Shown piece by piece: positions 27,963 through 37,534 of a stretch of 45,638 nucleotides of DNA. The stretch's first letter is position 1. Each line of letters starts with the position of its first letter. The DNA is from Buchnera aphidicola (Anoecia oenotherae) (GTDB lineage: Bacteria > Pseudomonadota > Gammaproteobacteria > Enterobacterales > Enterobacteriaceae): NCBI RefSeq assembly GCF_005080765.1, contig NZ_CP033012.1, forward strand, positions 503,054 to 548,691, given 5' to 3'. The translations under genes and the position numbers were made by a program. The notes below the pieces were generated by a model. That model ran no database searches. It was not told the origin of the DNA and saw only the letters and a program-made list of their open reading frames with translations.

Positions 27963-29246
27963 TTACTGTACTAAAATTTGATATTCTATATCCGATATAC
28001 GGTTTCGATCAAAAGTAACAATTGTTCTCACACCGAACATATTTTTTTCAGAACTACCTTGTTTTTCTAACTTATTTGACTGAATAATTTTAGTAGCTAT
28101 TACTTGATGCTCATTGTTCTCTGATTTGATAAATTCATAACGGTAAATAGGATCTTGATTTTCATAACTATGAACTTGTGGATAGTTTTCTCTAATGAAT
28201 TCATGAGGAACTTCAAATAACTTTTTGCTAGCAAGTACAGAAAATATTTTCTGGTCTTCTAAATCTGGTATTTTTTCTTTAAAGTCACGCATAAATTGAT
28301 CTAAAGATTGGTTTTGTAATAACGAATCGTTCCATACATACTCTGATTTTTTAAACTTATTTGTAAAATTATTACTTAAATTGTTAGAGTTTTTAATCTC
28401 TTTAAATTCATCTTCTAATTCGTTTTTAACATCTTTAGTTTCTAAAAATGCAATGTCTTTAGAAAGATATGCCCAATTAATATTTGTTTGAGAATTTAAT
28501 AAAGGATTTACTCGTTCTATATAAGGAAAATTTTTATCTGGAGTAATCAAACGTTCATTATCATTTTTTCCTACCGAAACAGAAGAAATAGGCATACCAT
28601 AGTTATTATAACATTCCTTTTCTACTTGTTGTCCTTCATAATCTATTCCTAAAAAATCACATACTTTATTTTTAACATGTTTAAATCTATGAAATATTGG
28701 AATAATTTTTTCATTTACAGTTTCTACTACATCTTTAGAAACATTCGCAACTGTAGAATTTAATTTAGAATAATCAATATTTTTAGAAAATATAGCGTCT
28801 TCTTCTGGTTTATCAGAATCTATAGATCCTAAGTCAACAGTAACTCCCATCATTGGTAAGCTACCAAACATACGAGTAAAAAAATTTTTATCTGTATCTT
28901 TTAATTCTGCTGAATTATTTGAAAAAAAAAGTTTTGGAATTAAAGAAGAAAAAGAAAAAAAATTTAAATTATCAATTGCAATAAATTTATTATTATCTAC
29001 ATTATCTACACGTTCAATACGAGAAGAATCTGAATCTTGATTTACTCCATTGTTATCACTAGAAATATACTCTCCTTCACTAGTTGTAGGATCATATAAA
29101 ATTACTGAAGTTGCATTTAGATTTTTACCATCATTTATATCGTTATTACTGTTATTTAAATTTTTAATAAGTGTAGTTAAATTGTTTTCTTGTATATCAT
29201 TTTTAATAGTAGAACTGTTTGAATTAACTAATTCAATATTTGACAT
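27963..29246 (-). CDS. Acidic Asn/Ser-rich orphan protein, function unknown
   Basis: I do not recognise this 427-residue protein. The ATG at 29246 has a strong GAAGAGGA ribosome binding site nine bases upstream, and the frame is long and uninterrupted, so it is very likely translated. The first 86 residues are rich in Asn, Ser and Asp and carry about 14 acidic against 5 basic residues, opposite to the basic neighbouring proteins. Next come a short hydrophobic patch (FFSFSSLIPKLFF, about 96-108), SLPMMGVTVDLGSIDSD, a mixed helical middle, and a C-terminal part that looks strand-forming (YRYEFIKSE, GVRTIVTFDRNRI). I see no signal peptide, convincing membrane segment, nucleotide-binding or metal motif; two Cys lie near the middle. 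From memory, Buchnera orphan genes yba3 and yba4 lie in this neighbourhood between hslU/fpr and dapF, and this may be one of them; I could not verify that. Confidence 0.85.
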   Translation of the reverse strand: MSNIELVNSNSSTIKNDIQENNLTTLIKNLNNSNNDINDGKNLNATSVILYDPTTSEGEYISSDNNGVNQDSDSSRIERVDNVDNNKFIAIDNLNFFSFSSLIPKLFFSNNSAELKDTDKNFFTRMFGSLPMMGVTVDLGSIDSDKPEEDAIFSKNIDYSKLNSTVANVSKDVVETVNEKIIPIFHRFKHVKNKVCDFLGIDYEGQQVEKECYNNYGMPISSVSVGKNDNERLITPDKNFPYIERVNPLLNSQTNINWAYLSKDIAFLETKDVKNELEDEFKEIKNSNNLSNNFTNKFKKSEYVWNDSLLQNQSLDQFMRDFKEKIPDLEDQKIFSVLASKKLFEVPHEFIRENYPQVHSYENQDPIYRYEFIKSENNEHQVIATKIIQSNKLEKQGSSEKNMFGVRTIVTFDRNRISDIEYQILVQ

Positions 29247-30035
29247 AATTCTACGTCCTCTTCAAATGTTTTACTTTCGTAATTTCTAATGAATCATATG
29301 TAATCAAGATTAACGGTAGTATTTTTTTTAAAATTAAACCATACATTCAATAAATCGTTTATATTATTCATTGCTAATCAAGCATAATTTTACTTACTAA
29401 AATATATTAAGAAAATAAACATATTTATATGTTATGTAATAATAGTATTTATTACTACATTTAAATATTATATTAAGTATATAATACATTATACTTAAAA
29501 ATTTTTACATACAAATAAAAATTTATATTTATATATAACTATTTTTTATATATTAAATACGTTCAATATTATTAAAAATAAATATTATATTTTTTATTAA
29601 AAATACTTCTGTGAATTTAAATAATATAACTATATATATGTAACTGAAAACATATCGAATTATATTCGACATTAAAAAATTAAAAATAAAAGTACATAAA
29701 TTATTTGTATATACCAAATATTTTTTAATTGTTCTTTACTATTTAAAATACTAACATTTTGTTGTTTACTTGAATATACAAATTTTAAACAAAAATTATT
29801 ATTACAGATAATTTTTTTACTACTAATATTTAATTACTAGTCAGTATCGTTACTTATTGTATATTTATGACTTATTTCAAATAAACAAAATATTTCTTCA
29901 TTATTATATATAAGTATTTTAAATATATAAATATATTAAATGTCAATATGTTTTGATATAAATTTTAAAAAAATAAATCTATAATTATTTTATTATTATT
30001 TTTATTTCAAAAAAAATATGTTTAAAATATAAAAT
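29247..30035. other. dapF-orphan intergenic region
   Basis: Nearly 800 bases of AT-rich sequence, the longest gene-free stretch after the rep relic and the hflK-purA interval. The end next to 29246 should hold the orphan gene's promoter. No motif or intact frame could be recognised. Decay of a lost neighbour is possible but unsupported. Confidence 0.4.
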
Positions 30036-30863
30036 TTACTTTTTTAAGAAAAAAATACCATCATAAACATGAGTAGCTAAACCTATCATATATATATAAT
30101 TATTTTTTCCTTTCCATTTAACATATAAAAAACCTCCAGGCAAATTCACTTTTATTTTTTTTTCATTTGACAATAGCCTTTTACTAATTAATATAACTAC
30201 AGAAGCACAAGCTCCACTACCGCATGCTCTCGTCTCTTTATTTACTCCTCTTTCATATACTCTTAATTTGATTTCATAAAAATTAATTACTTCTACAAAA
30301 CTAACATTTACTCCCTTTGGAAAAATACTATATGTTTGTAGAAAATTACCTATTCGAACAATATCTATTTTTTCAATATTTTTACAAATAATAACACAAT
30401 GAGGATTTCCTAACGATACAACACTAAAGATTATATTTGTATTTTCAAAAATAACAGAATAACAATTTTCTACTACATTTTTTTTTAAACAAGGAATATC
30501 TTCTGTATTAAATAACGGAAAACCCATATTTACTTGAATTAAATTACTTTTTAAAAAAGAAACTTCTATGTTTCTAGTTAAAGTTTTTAATCGTATAATT
30601 TTTTTTTTTGTTATATTTTTAATTAACAAGAAATAAGCTAAACACCTTGCACCATTTCCACACTGTTCTACTTCTGATCCATTAGAATTAAAAATTCTAT
30701 ATAAAAAATCTACATTACATGTTGTAACTTTTTCTACTAATAATAGCTGATCAAAACCAACCCCTAAGTTTCTATGGGATAATTTTTTAATTAAAGAAAC
30801 AGTAAATAATATATTTTGAAATCTATTATCTACCACCATAAAATCATTTCCTAACCCATGCAT
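30036..30863 (-). CDS. dapF: Diaminopimelate epimerase
   Basis: DapF converts LL- to meso-diaminopimelate for peptidoglycan and lysine. The frame from MHGLGNDFMVVD runs 275 residues (E. coli 274) with both catalytic cysteines: VEQCGNGARC (about residue 68) and RACGSGACA (about 213). GNPHCVI is also present. The family normally starts a few residues earlier (xFSK before MHGLG). Exactly that sequence, IFFSK, lies immediately upstream in frame but has no ATG before a stop. An ATG at 30895 with an AGAG site is out of frame by one base across a run of nine A. Either translation starts at the internal ATG at 30863, or slippage at the A-run restores the normal N-terminus. Confidence 0.93.
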   Translation of the reverse strand: MHGLGNDFMVVDNRFQNILFTVSLIKKLSHRNLGVGFDQLLLVEKVTTCNVDFLYRIFNSNGSEVEQCGNGARCLAYFLLIKNITKKKIIRLKTLTRNIEVSFLKSNLIQVNMGFPLFNTEDIPCLKKNVVENCYSVIFENTNIIFSVVSLGNPHCVIICKNIEKIDIVRIGNFLQTYSIFPKGVNVSFVEVINFYEIKLRVYERGVNKETRACGSGACASVVILISKRLLSNEKKIKVNLPGGFLYVKWKGKNNYIYMIGLATHVYDGIFFLKK

Positions 30864-31356
30864 CTTAGAAAAAAATATTTTTTTTTATCATTCATAATTT
30901 TAACTCTAATTAAAACCTATTCAATAAGTACATCTACTATGCTAAGATTATATCTTATATCATAAATTTGAAAATGATAAATATATACGATAAAGTATCT
31001 TAATTTTATACATGCTAAATTATTAAATTTAACTTATATAAGCATTAAATATAGCTACAAAAAAAAGTGTTTAAAAAATAATCTATTAATTTTAATTACT
31101 ATAAATCCGCTAAAAGATTGAACAACTAATATTTTAAAAAAAACAAAAAAATAAAACCATTAATTGTATTATTATACAATAATGATTATTGTTTTTATTT
31201 AATTTATTATTAACTTAATAAAACTAAAACATTTATATACTTAATATAAAATATACTATGTCTTAAAATAAATATTATTTTATATACATTTAAATTGTTT
31301 AAACTATTTTTACTCTTATAAAAAATTTAACTATAAAAAACTATAAATCATTTTTA
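30864..31356. other. tRNA-Pro to dapF spacer
   Basis: About 490 bases. The part next to dapF holds its leader (ATG at 30895 and the A9 run). The rest is AT-rich. E. coli has cyaY, hemC and hemD on this side of dapF; I find no trace of them. Confidence 0.4.
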
Positions 31357-31430
31357 TCGGCGAAAGAGGATTTGAACCTCTGACCTACTGGTCCCAAACC
31401 AGTTGCGCTACCAAGCTGCGCTATTCGCCG
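31357..31430 (-). tRNA. tRNA-Pro (anticodon TGG)
   Basis: A 74-base gene on the minus strand. The acceptor arms are CGGCGAA and TTCGCCG, the D-loop is AGCTTGGTAGCG, the anticodon loop is TTTGGGA, and the discriminator is A. No CCA is encoded. From memory it is nearly identical to E. coli proM, which closes the argX-hisR-leuT-proM cluster. Confidence 0.97.
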
Positions 31431-31496
31431 AAAACTATACAGTTTGAAATAAAAAATTACATATATATTTAAATCTATAATTATTTTTACATTTTG

Positions 31497-31570
31497 GGTG
31501 ATTAATGGGATTTGAACCCATGACCACTGGAATCACAATCCAGCGCTCTACCAGCTGAGCTATAATCACC
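31497..31570 (-). tRNA. tRNA-His (anticodon GTG)
   Basis: A 74-base gene on the minus strand with the histidine-specific extra G at position -1 encoded opposite C73. The eight-pair acceptor is GGTGATTA with TAATCACC and the anticodon loop is TTGTGAT. It is the middle member of the Arg-His-Pro set. Confidence 0.96.
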
Positions 31571-31698
31571 AATAAAACTATTCTTCTTTATTTCTTTTTT
31601 TTTTTTTAAATTTTAAAAAAAATCATTTATATATATTATTATATACAAATTATTGAATTTGTCTAAAATAATTTTTTACTAATTTATAAAATAAAATA

Positions 31699-31772
31699 TA
31701 CGCTTATCAGGACTCGAACCTGAAACCTTTACCTTCGAAGGGTAAAGCTCTATCCAATTGAGCTATAAGCGC
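31699..31772 (-). tRNA. tRNA-Arg (anticodon TCG)
   Basis: A 74-base gene on the minus strand. The acceptor GCGCTTA pairs with TAAGCGT, leaving a G1:T72 wobble at the end. The anticodon loop is CTTCGAA, the T-arm is CAGGTTCGAGTCCTG and the discriminator is A. By position it corresponds to E. coli argX (anticodon CCG) at the head of argX-hisR-leuT-proM. Here the anticodon is TCG, and leuT is missing. Confidence 0.95.
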
Positions 31773-32035
31773 CTATAAATATCTATATATTAATAGATAT
31801 ATATGGATTTTTTAAAAATAAATATATATATTTTTTATTGTCTTAATAAGAATACATAAAAAACAAAATATTTATAAAAAAACTAAATCTAGATATTAAA
31901 TTAAATTTAATGTCTTTTATTTTAAAATTTCAATATTTAATAAAATTTGTAAAATGGTATATCTATATAGTTTTTCTTTCGTATAATACTAACTACTATT
32001 TAGCACAATAAAATTGTATTATAAATATATTTTAA

Positions 32036-33295
32036 TTAAGACCTCTTCATCATATTAAAAAATTCATCATTAGTTTTTGTCATAGCTAATTTATTAATCA
32101 AAAACTCCATTGCATCTATTTCACCCATGGGATGAATGATTTTTCTTAAAATCCACATTTTTTGTAATTCTTCTATAGTAGTTAACAATTCTTCTTTTCT
32201 GGTACCAGAACGATTGTAATCTATAGCCGGAAAAACTCTTTTTTCTGCTATTTTTCTAGATAATGGTAATTCCATATTTCCTGTTCCTTTAAATTCTTCG
32301 TATATTACTTCATCCATTTTAGAACCAGTATCTATTAACGCTGTAGCTATAATTGTCAAACTTCCACCTTCTTCAACATTTCTTGCTGCTCCAAAAAATC
32401 TTTTAGGTCTATGTAAAGCATTGGCATCTACTCCTCCAGTCAACACTTTTCCGGAAGCAGGAACTACTGTATTATATGCTCTAGCTAATCTAGTAATCGA
32501 ATCCAATAAAATTATTACATCTTTTTTATGTTCAACTAATCTTTTTGCCTTTTCTATCACCATTTCAGCAACTTGAACATGTCTAGAAGCTGGTTCGTCG
32601 AAAGTAGAAGCTACTACTTCTCCTTTTACTAATCGTTGCATTTCTGTAACTTCTTCTGGACGCTCATCTATTAACAAAACCATTAGAACACACTCTGGAT
32701 GATTATATGCAATACTTTGAGCTATATTTTGCAAAAGCATAGTTTTTCCAGCTTTAGGAGGAGCTACAATTAACCCACGTTGTCCTCTACCAATAGGAGA
32801 AGCTAAATCAAGTACTCTTGCTGTTAAATCTTCTGTAGATCCATTACCTCTTTCCATTCTTAATCTAGAATTAGCATGCAGCGGGGTTAAATTTTCAAAT
32901 AAAATCTTACTTCTTGCGTTTTCAGGCCTATCATAATTAACTTGATTTACTTTTAATAAAGCAAAATATCTTTCACCTTCTTTTGGTGGACGTATCTTTC
33001 CTGAAATAGTATCTCCAGTACGTAAATTAAATCTTCTTATTTGACTAGGAGACACATAAATATCGTCTGGTCCAGCAAGATAAGAACTGTCTGCTGAACG
33101 TAAAAACCCAAAACCATCTTGTAAAATTTCTAAAACACCATTTCCAAATATATCTTCTCCACTTTTTGAATGTTGTTTTAATATTGAAAATATTATATCT
33201 TGCTTTCGCATACGTGCCAAATTTTCTAATCCCATAGTTTCGCCAAGAATAATTAATTCTGACACTAGTTTATTTTTCAGTTCAGTTAAATTCAT
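32036..33295 (-). CDS. rho: Transcription termination factor Rho
   Basis: Rho is the hexameric RNA helicase that ends transcription at C-rich, unstructured RNA. The 419-residue product equals E. coli (419). It starts MNLTELKNKLVSELIILGE and has the RNA-binding cold-shock domain (GFGFLRSADSSYLAGPDDIYVSPSQ, in part), Walker A IVAPPKAGKTMLLQNIA, the arginine-finger region and the Q/R-loop motifs (RPEEVTEMQRLVKGEV, in part; GGVDANALHRPKRFFGAARN, in part). It is the best-conserved protein in the window. It follows trxA as in E. coli. Confidence 0.98.
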   Translation of the reverse strand: MNLTELKNKLVSELIILGETMGLENLARMRKQDIIFSILKQHSKSGEDIFGNGVLEILQDGFGFLRSADSSYLAGPDDIYVSPSQIRRFNLRTGDTISGKIRPPKEGERYFALLKVNQVNYDRPENARSKILFENLTPLHANSRLRMERGNGSTEDLTARVLDLASPIGRGQRGLIVAPPKAGKTMLLQNIAQSIAYNHPECVLMVLLIDERPEEVTEMQRLVKGEVVASTFDEPASRHVQVAEMVIEKAKRLVEHKKDVIILLDSITRLARAYNTVVPASGKVLTGGVDANALHRPKRFFGAARNVEEGGSLTIIATALIDTGSKMDEVIYEEFKGTGNMELPLSRKIAEKRVFPAIDYNRSGTRKEELLTTIEELQKMWILRKIIHPMGEIDAMEFLINKLAMTKTNDEFFNMMKRS

Positions 33296-33482
33296 ATTGG
33301 TGGGTTCTTAGTAAACGTGGGATAATCCTTAAAAAAATAATGTATTAATTGAAATAAAATACTAAATACATTATGGTATTAAAAGAAATGGATAAAAATA
33401 TACAAAATTAAAATATTTATTTTAATTTAATTAGAAAATTTATTTTTTCATATAAAATTATGAAAAATATTATATATATTTT

Positions 33483-33821
33483 TTATTTTAAATGTTCGTC
33501 TAAAAAACTTATTAACTCTTGTTTAGATACAAATCCTACTTTATTTGCTGAAACTTCTCCATTTTTAAATAATAACAATGTAGGAATACCTTTAATAGAA
33601 TATTTATTAGATATGATACTATTATGTTCTACATTAATTGACGCAAATAATAATTTACTTGTATATTCTTTCGCAACTTCTTCCAGTACAGGTGCTAATA
33701 ATTTACAAGGATGACACCAATTAGCCCAAAAATCTACTAATGAAAATCCTTTGTTTTCTAATATTTTTTCCTTAAAATTATTATCTGTTATAGAAATAAC
33801 GTATTTTGTTTTCATAATCAT
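33483..33821 (-). CDS. trxA: Thioredoxin with variant CHPC active site
   Basis: Thioredoxin reduces disulfides, for example in ribonucleotide reductase. The 112-residue product (E. coli 109) keeps the fold and the conserved SLVDFWANW, the cis-Pro strand KGIPTLLLFKNG and the C-terminal helix. The active site reads W-C-H-P-C-K instead of the nearly universal W-C-G-P-C-K. The codons are TGG TGT CAT CCT TGT AAA, so Gly is replaced by His between the two catalytic Cys. The start may be the ATG at 33821 or the one two codons later. It lies 187 bases upstream of rho, as in E. coli. Confidence 0.95.
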   Translation of the reverse strand: MIMKTKYVISITDNNFKEKILENKGFSLVDFWANWCHPCKLLAPVLEEVAKEYTSKLLFASINVEHNSIISNKYSIKGIPTLLLFKNGEVSANKVGFVSKQELISFLDEHLK

Positions 33822-34149
33822 GTAATCACTTTTTAAAAATTAGTTACGATATAAAAATTAAATAAATAATAATTTATATTAAATAATTAATAATTCAGTA
33901 TTGTTGAATTTATTAATGTATTATACTTATAGTATAATACTAAAATTTAGTTTATCATAAAAAAAAAAAAAAAACTAGCTTTGCTAAAATTTTTACTGTT
34001 TTAATAAAAAATTAAAAAATATAACTTTTTCAAATAAAAAATTTAAAATTCATTAATATATATAATTATTATAAATTATGATATTACTATAATCTACTTT
34101 TCTATATTATATCTTCTTTAAGTAATTCGTAAAAAAACTAACAATTTTA

Positions 34150-35760
34150 TTTATTATTTGTTAAGTATATCATATCTTTTTCTAAAATTACAAAACGTTA
34201 ACACCAATATTAATTAATCATGAATCAAATCAAATTTAAAACAACCTTCTTTTTTCTTCTACATTATATTAATAAACACTTTTTATGTTCGAGAAAAACC
34301 CCTTTGCTATACCAATAGCAAAACCATGTAAAAATTTAATCTATTAAAATAATACATTACCATAAGTTAAATACTTTCAAATTTATTGTTTTTTACACTA
34401 ATCTTTATTAGTAAAGTATACTTATATTTTTAATAAAACATCTTTTATTATTTTAGCATTAAATTTTTCTTTTATCAATTAAATATTATTAATTCAAGTT
34501 ATAAAATTATTTTTATCATCAATAATCTTTTTTGTTTTTTTATAACTTTTAAATTTAGAAACGACCTATTTTTTTCATTTGTCTCTAATCAAGATCTGCA
34601 AAATATTTCCAATGAATATTATTTCATAACTGTATTTGATTATTTAATACAATCAAAAAAATTTAACAAAAAATCTTTTCATATAATCTTTTTCTAAAAT
34701 CTGAGACTAATAATTATTTCTATACAAAATAGTATATTACTTTATAGTAAAAAAAGGGCTTTTTATCATCAAAAATATACTTTACTGAATGATAACTACT
34801 GATTCATCTTTTTATTTTTTAATTTATTATCTTATTTCTTATTCCATGATCTAAATGAAACTATATATATATATTTTTATTTAAGAAATTAAGCTATTAT
34901 TGATTTTATTTGTTTTTTACAGAAGAATAATTTTCTTCTAATTTAATAACTTTAATAGAATAAAACAAGCTTTTAAGCATGAAAATCTTTTAAACTAACT
35001 CTTTCTACATAAATAAATAGATTAATCGTTATCACCTACTAAAGAAAAACTATTGTTTTATAATAAAAAACTGAATTTATACTAAATCAAGTTTGTATAT
35101 GTATATTAATCAAATAAAAATTATTGATTTTTTAACTATTTTTTATTTCGTTATTGTTTTAGAATAAACAAGTAAGAAAATATAAAATATCATCAAATTT
35201 TAACATGTTCGATTTTTTTAAATAATTATTTTACAAGTTATAACATTCAGTAATTTTTTTCTATCAGAAATAATATAAAACATATTTATGTTTAAAATTA
35301 AAAAGATTATTATTCTATTCAAAAAATTTTTATTATAATAAGTTTGTTAAAACTTTATTTGATTTCAATAAGTTATAAGTAAATTTATATAATAAATTAT
35401 TCTATTCTTGCTCACCAAGCATAAATTACTATCTATTTTTAATAGATATAGTTTAGATTTTATATCTCTACGTTCTACAAGAATGAAAAGTTAATTTTTT
35501 CAATCTTTAATATCTATATCTCTCACTCTTTTGATTATTCTATCTTTCATTTATTTTTCTACTATACTAATGAAAGTTTAAACTATGAAATCATGTTATT
35601 TAAAAAAAAACTATATTTAATTAAATAAATAATATCTTTTATTATAACTAATATTTATTAATACTACTTCTAGTCATAAACGAGAATAACTCTTTTATAA
35701 AAGCAATAGTGTGTTTTTGATAATTATTAACAATAAATATATTTCTTATATATATAAAGA
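34150..35760 (-). pseudogene. rep: Decayed ATP-dependent DNA helicase rep
   Basis: The 2.1-kb interval between ilvC and trxA has no gene, but on the minus strand fragments of Rep line up in order. They are MTRSSINK (Walker A exit, KTRVITNK) near 35674-35650; TF then MKDRI at 35536-35580 (TFTNKAAREMKERV); TFHS at 35480-35491 (STFHTLGL); NLCLVSKN at 35404-35427; YTN-stop-YKF at 35073-35099 (DTNTSQYEL); VGDND-stop-SIYLCR at 34998-35039 (VGDDDQSIYSWR); IKVIKLEENYSS at 34921-34956 (LKVIKLEQNYRSS); IGIAKGFFSNIKSV at 34275-34316 (VGMEEGFLPHQSSI); and EEKRRLF at 34239-34259 (DEERRLA). Spacings agree with E. coli Rep to within a base at several joints. CAA/CAG to TAA/TAG changes supply stops. Gene order ilvC-rep-trxA-rho also fits. 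Outer limits are approximate. Confidence 0.85.
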
Positions 35761-35904
35761 AAGAAAAATAATTACTAGAACATGTTTCTTTAAATAAATT
35801 TAAAAATAGTTTGAATAAAATTAAAATATTAAAATATTTTTAAATTTATAAAAATATTTATTTATATTTAATAAAATTATTTTTTTATATGAATAAAACA
35901 TCCT

Positions 35905-37389
35905 TTATTTTTTAATAACTACTTTAGAATAATTTTGTGTATGTTTCATATATATTCTTAATTTTCTTCCTATTACTTCAATAGGATGATTATAAATTTT
36001 TCTATTTAACTCATTTAGTTCAACATTATTCACTATATTTTTTTTAACTAATTGATTCAATTTATTTATATTTAAACTGGACATAAAACTTCTAAAAATT
36101 GGTAAAGCTTCTCTAGTAAATAAATAGTTTCCATATTCAGCAGTATCAGATATTACTAAATTCATCTCATATAATCTTTTCCTAGCAACCGTATTAGCAA
36201 TTAAAGGAAGTTCATGTAAAGACTCGTAATAAGCTGATTCTGCAGAAATACCAGATTCTAACATAATTTCGAAAGATAGTTCAATACCAGCTTTTAAAAT
36301 AGCAACCATAACTATTCCATTATCAAAATATTCTTGATCTAAAAGAACAGTTTCTGATTTTTTTGCTTTTTCAAAATCACTATTTTTATTTTCTCGACGT
36401 AAATAAATTAAATCTTGATTATTATTTTTCCAATCGCTAATAACTTTTTCTGAAAATTTTCCAGAAATGATATCATCCATATGCTTACGGTACAAAGGAG
36501 AAAACATATTCTTTAATTTGTTAGATAATTTACAAGCTTCAATTTTAGCAGAACTAGACAATCTATCTAACATTAACCAAATTCCACCTTGTTTCAACGT
36601 TTCAGTAATTTTTTCCCAACCATTTTGAATTAAATTAACTGCATAATTTTCATTTATGCCACTACTAATTAACTTTTCAAAAAAAGATATTGAAGCACTC
36701 TGAAGAACTCCACATAAAATTGTTTGTTCACCCATTAAATCTGACTTTACTTCAGCTATAAACGATGACTCTAAAACTCCTGCTCTATGAGAACCTATTG
36801 AAACAGCCCATGCTTTTGCAGCATACATACCTTCTTTTTTTATATCATTGTTAGTATGAACTGCTATTAAAGCTGGAACTCCAAAACCACGTAAGAACTC
36901 TGCTCTCACTTCAGTACCAGGACATTTTGGAGCTACCATAATCACCGTAATGTCTTCCCTTATTTTTTCACCAACTTCCACTATGTTAAAACCATGAGAA
37001 TAACCTAAAAAAGAACCTGATTTCATCATTGGTAATATTTTCTTCACTACTTCCGAATGTTCTCTATCTGGTGTTAAATTAATAACTACATCCGCAAAAG
37101 GAATAATAGATTCATAATCTAAAGCTAAAAATTCATTTTGAATAGCGTTTTTCCAAGAAACTCCTTTTTTTTCAATAGTTTCATTTCTAAGAGCAAAAGA
37201 AACATCCAATCCAGAATCTCTCATATTTAAACCTTGATTTAATCCTTGAGACCCACAACCTATTATTACTATTTTTTTATTTTTTAAAAAATTTACCCCG
37301 TTTAAAAAATCGGATGAATTTATAAATTTACTCTTTTTTATTTCTATTAATTTTTTTCTAAAACACAACTTATTAAAATAATTAGACAT
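35905..37389 (-). CDS. ilvC: Ketol-acid reductoisomerase (class II)
   Basis: IlvC converts acetolactate or acetohydroxybutyrate to the dihydroxy acid, the second common step to valine and isoleucine. The 494-residue product is the long class II enzyme (E. coli 491). It has the NADPH motif IIGCGSQGLNQGLNMRDSG, YSHGFNIVEVG, VAPKCPGTEVRAEF, SSFIAEVKSDLMGEQTILCG with metal-binding acids, and the duplicated C-terminal domain (AYYESLHELPLIANTVARKR). It follows ilvD, and together they make the precursors passed on to the amino-acid-poor host diet. The ilvD-ilvC order differs from E. coli, where ilvC is a separate unit. Confidence 0.98.
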   Translation of the reverse strand: MSNYFNKLCFRKKLIEIKKSKFINSSDFLNGVNFLKNKKIVIIGCGSQGLNQGLNMRDSGLDVSFALRNETIEKKGVSWKNAIQNEFLALDYESIIPFADVVINLTPDREHSEVVKKILPMMKSGSFLGYSHGFNIVEVGEKIREDITVIMVAPKCPGTEVRAEFLRGFGVPALIAVHTNNDIKKEGMYAAKAWAVSIGSHRAGVLESSFIAEVKSDLMGEQTILCGVLQSASISFFEKLISSGINENYAVNLIQNGWEKITETLKQGGIWLMLDRLSSSAKIEACKLSNKLKNMFSPLYRKHMDDIISGKFSEKVISDWKNNNQDLIYLRRENKNSDFEKAKKSETVLLDQEYFDNGIVMVAILKAGIELSFEIMLESGISAESAYYESLHELPLIANTVARKRLYEMNLVISDTAEYGNYLFTREALPIFRSFMSSLNINKLNQLVKKNIVNNVELNELNRKIYNHPIEVIGRKLRIYMKHTQNYSKVVIKK

Positions 37390-37534
37390 AATTACTCCAT
37401 TTAACTTAATATTACTAATATTAGATTATATATATAGTTATATTTCAATACTAACAATTTCTGTTTTAAAACTATTTATATAACAACAAAACACAAATTT
37501 AAAAAATATTTTTTATTAATCTAAAACCGTTAAA

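Noticed and set aside
29050..29289. Plus-strand frame antisense to the start of the orphan gene
   Set aside because: The orphan gene has a strong ribosome binding site and a 427-codon frame; the short hydrophobic antisense frame has neither.
33919..33941. Nine-base inverted repeat containing TATAAT upstream of trxA
   Set aside because: Could be a trxA promoter or a hairpin, but both arms are AT-biased and no -35 element is clear; not strong enough to annotate.
33958..33974. Long poly(A) run upstream of trxA
   Set aside because: Simple homopolymer in non-coding DNA; no gene or signal depends on it as far as can be seen.
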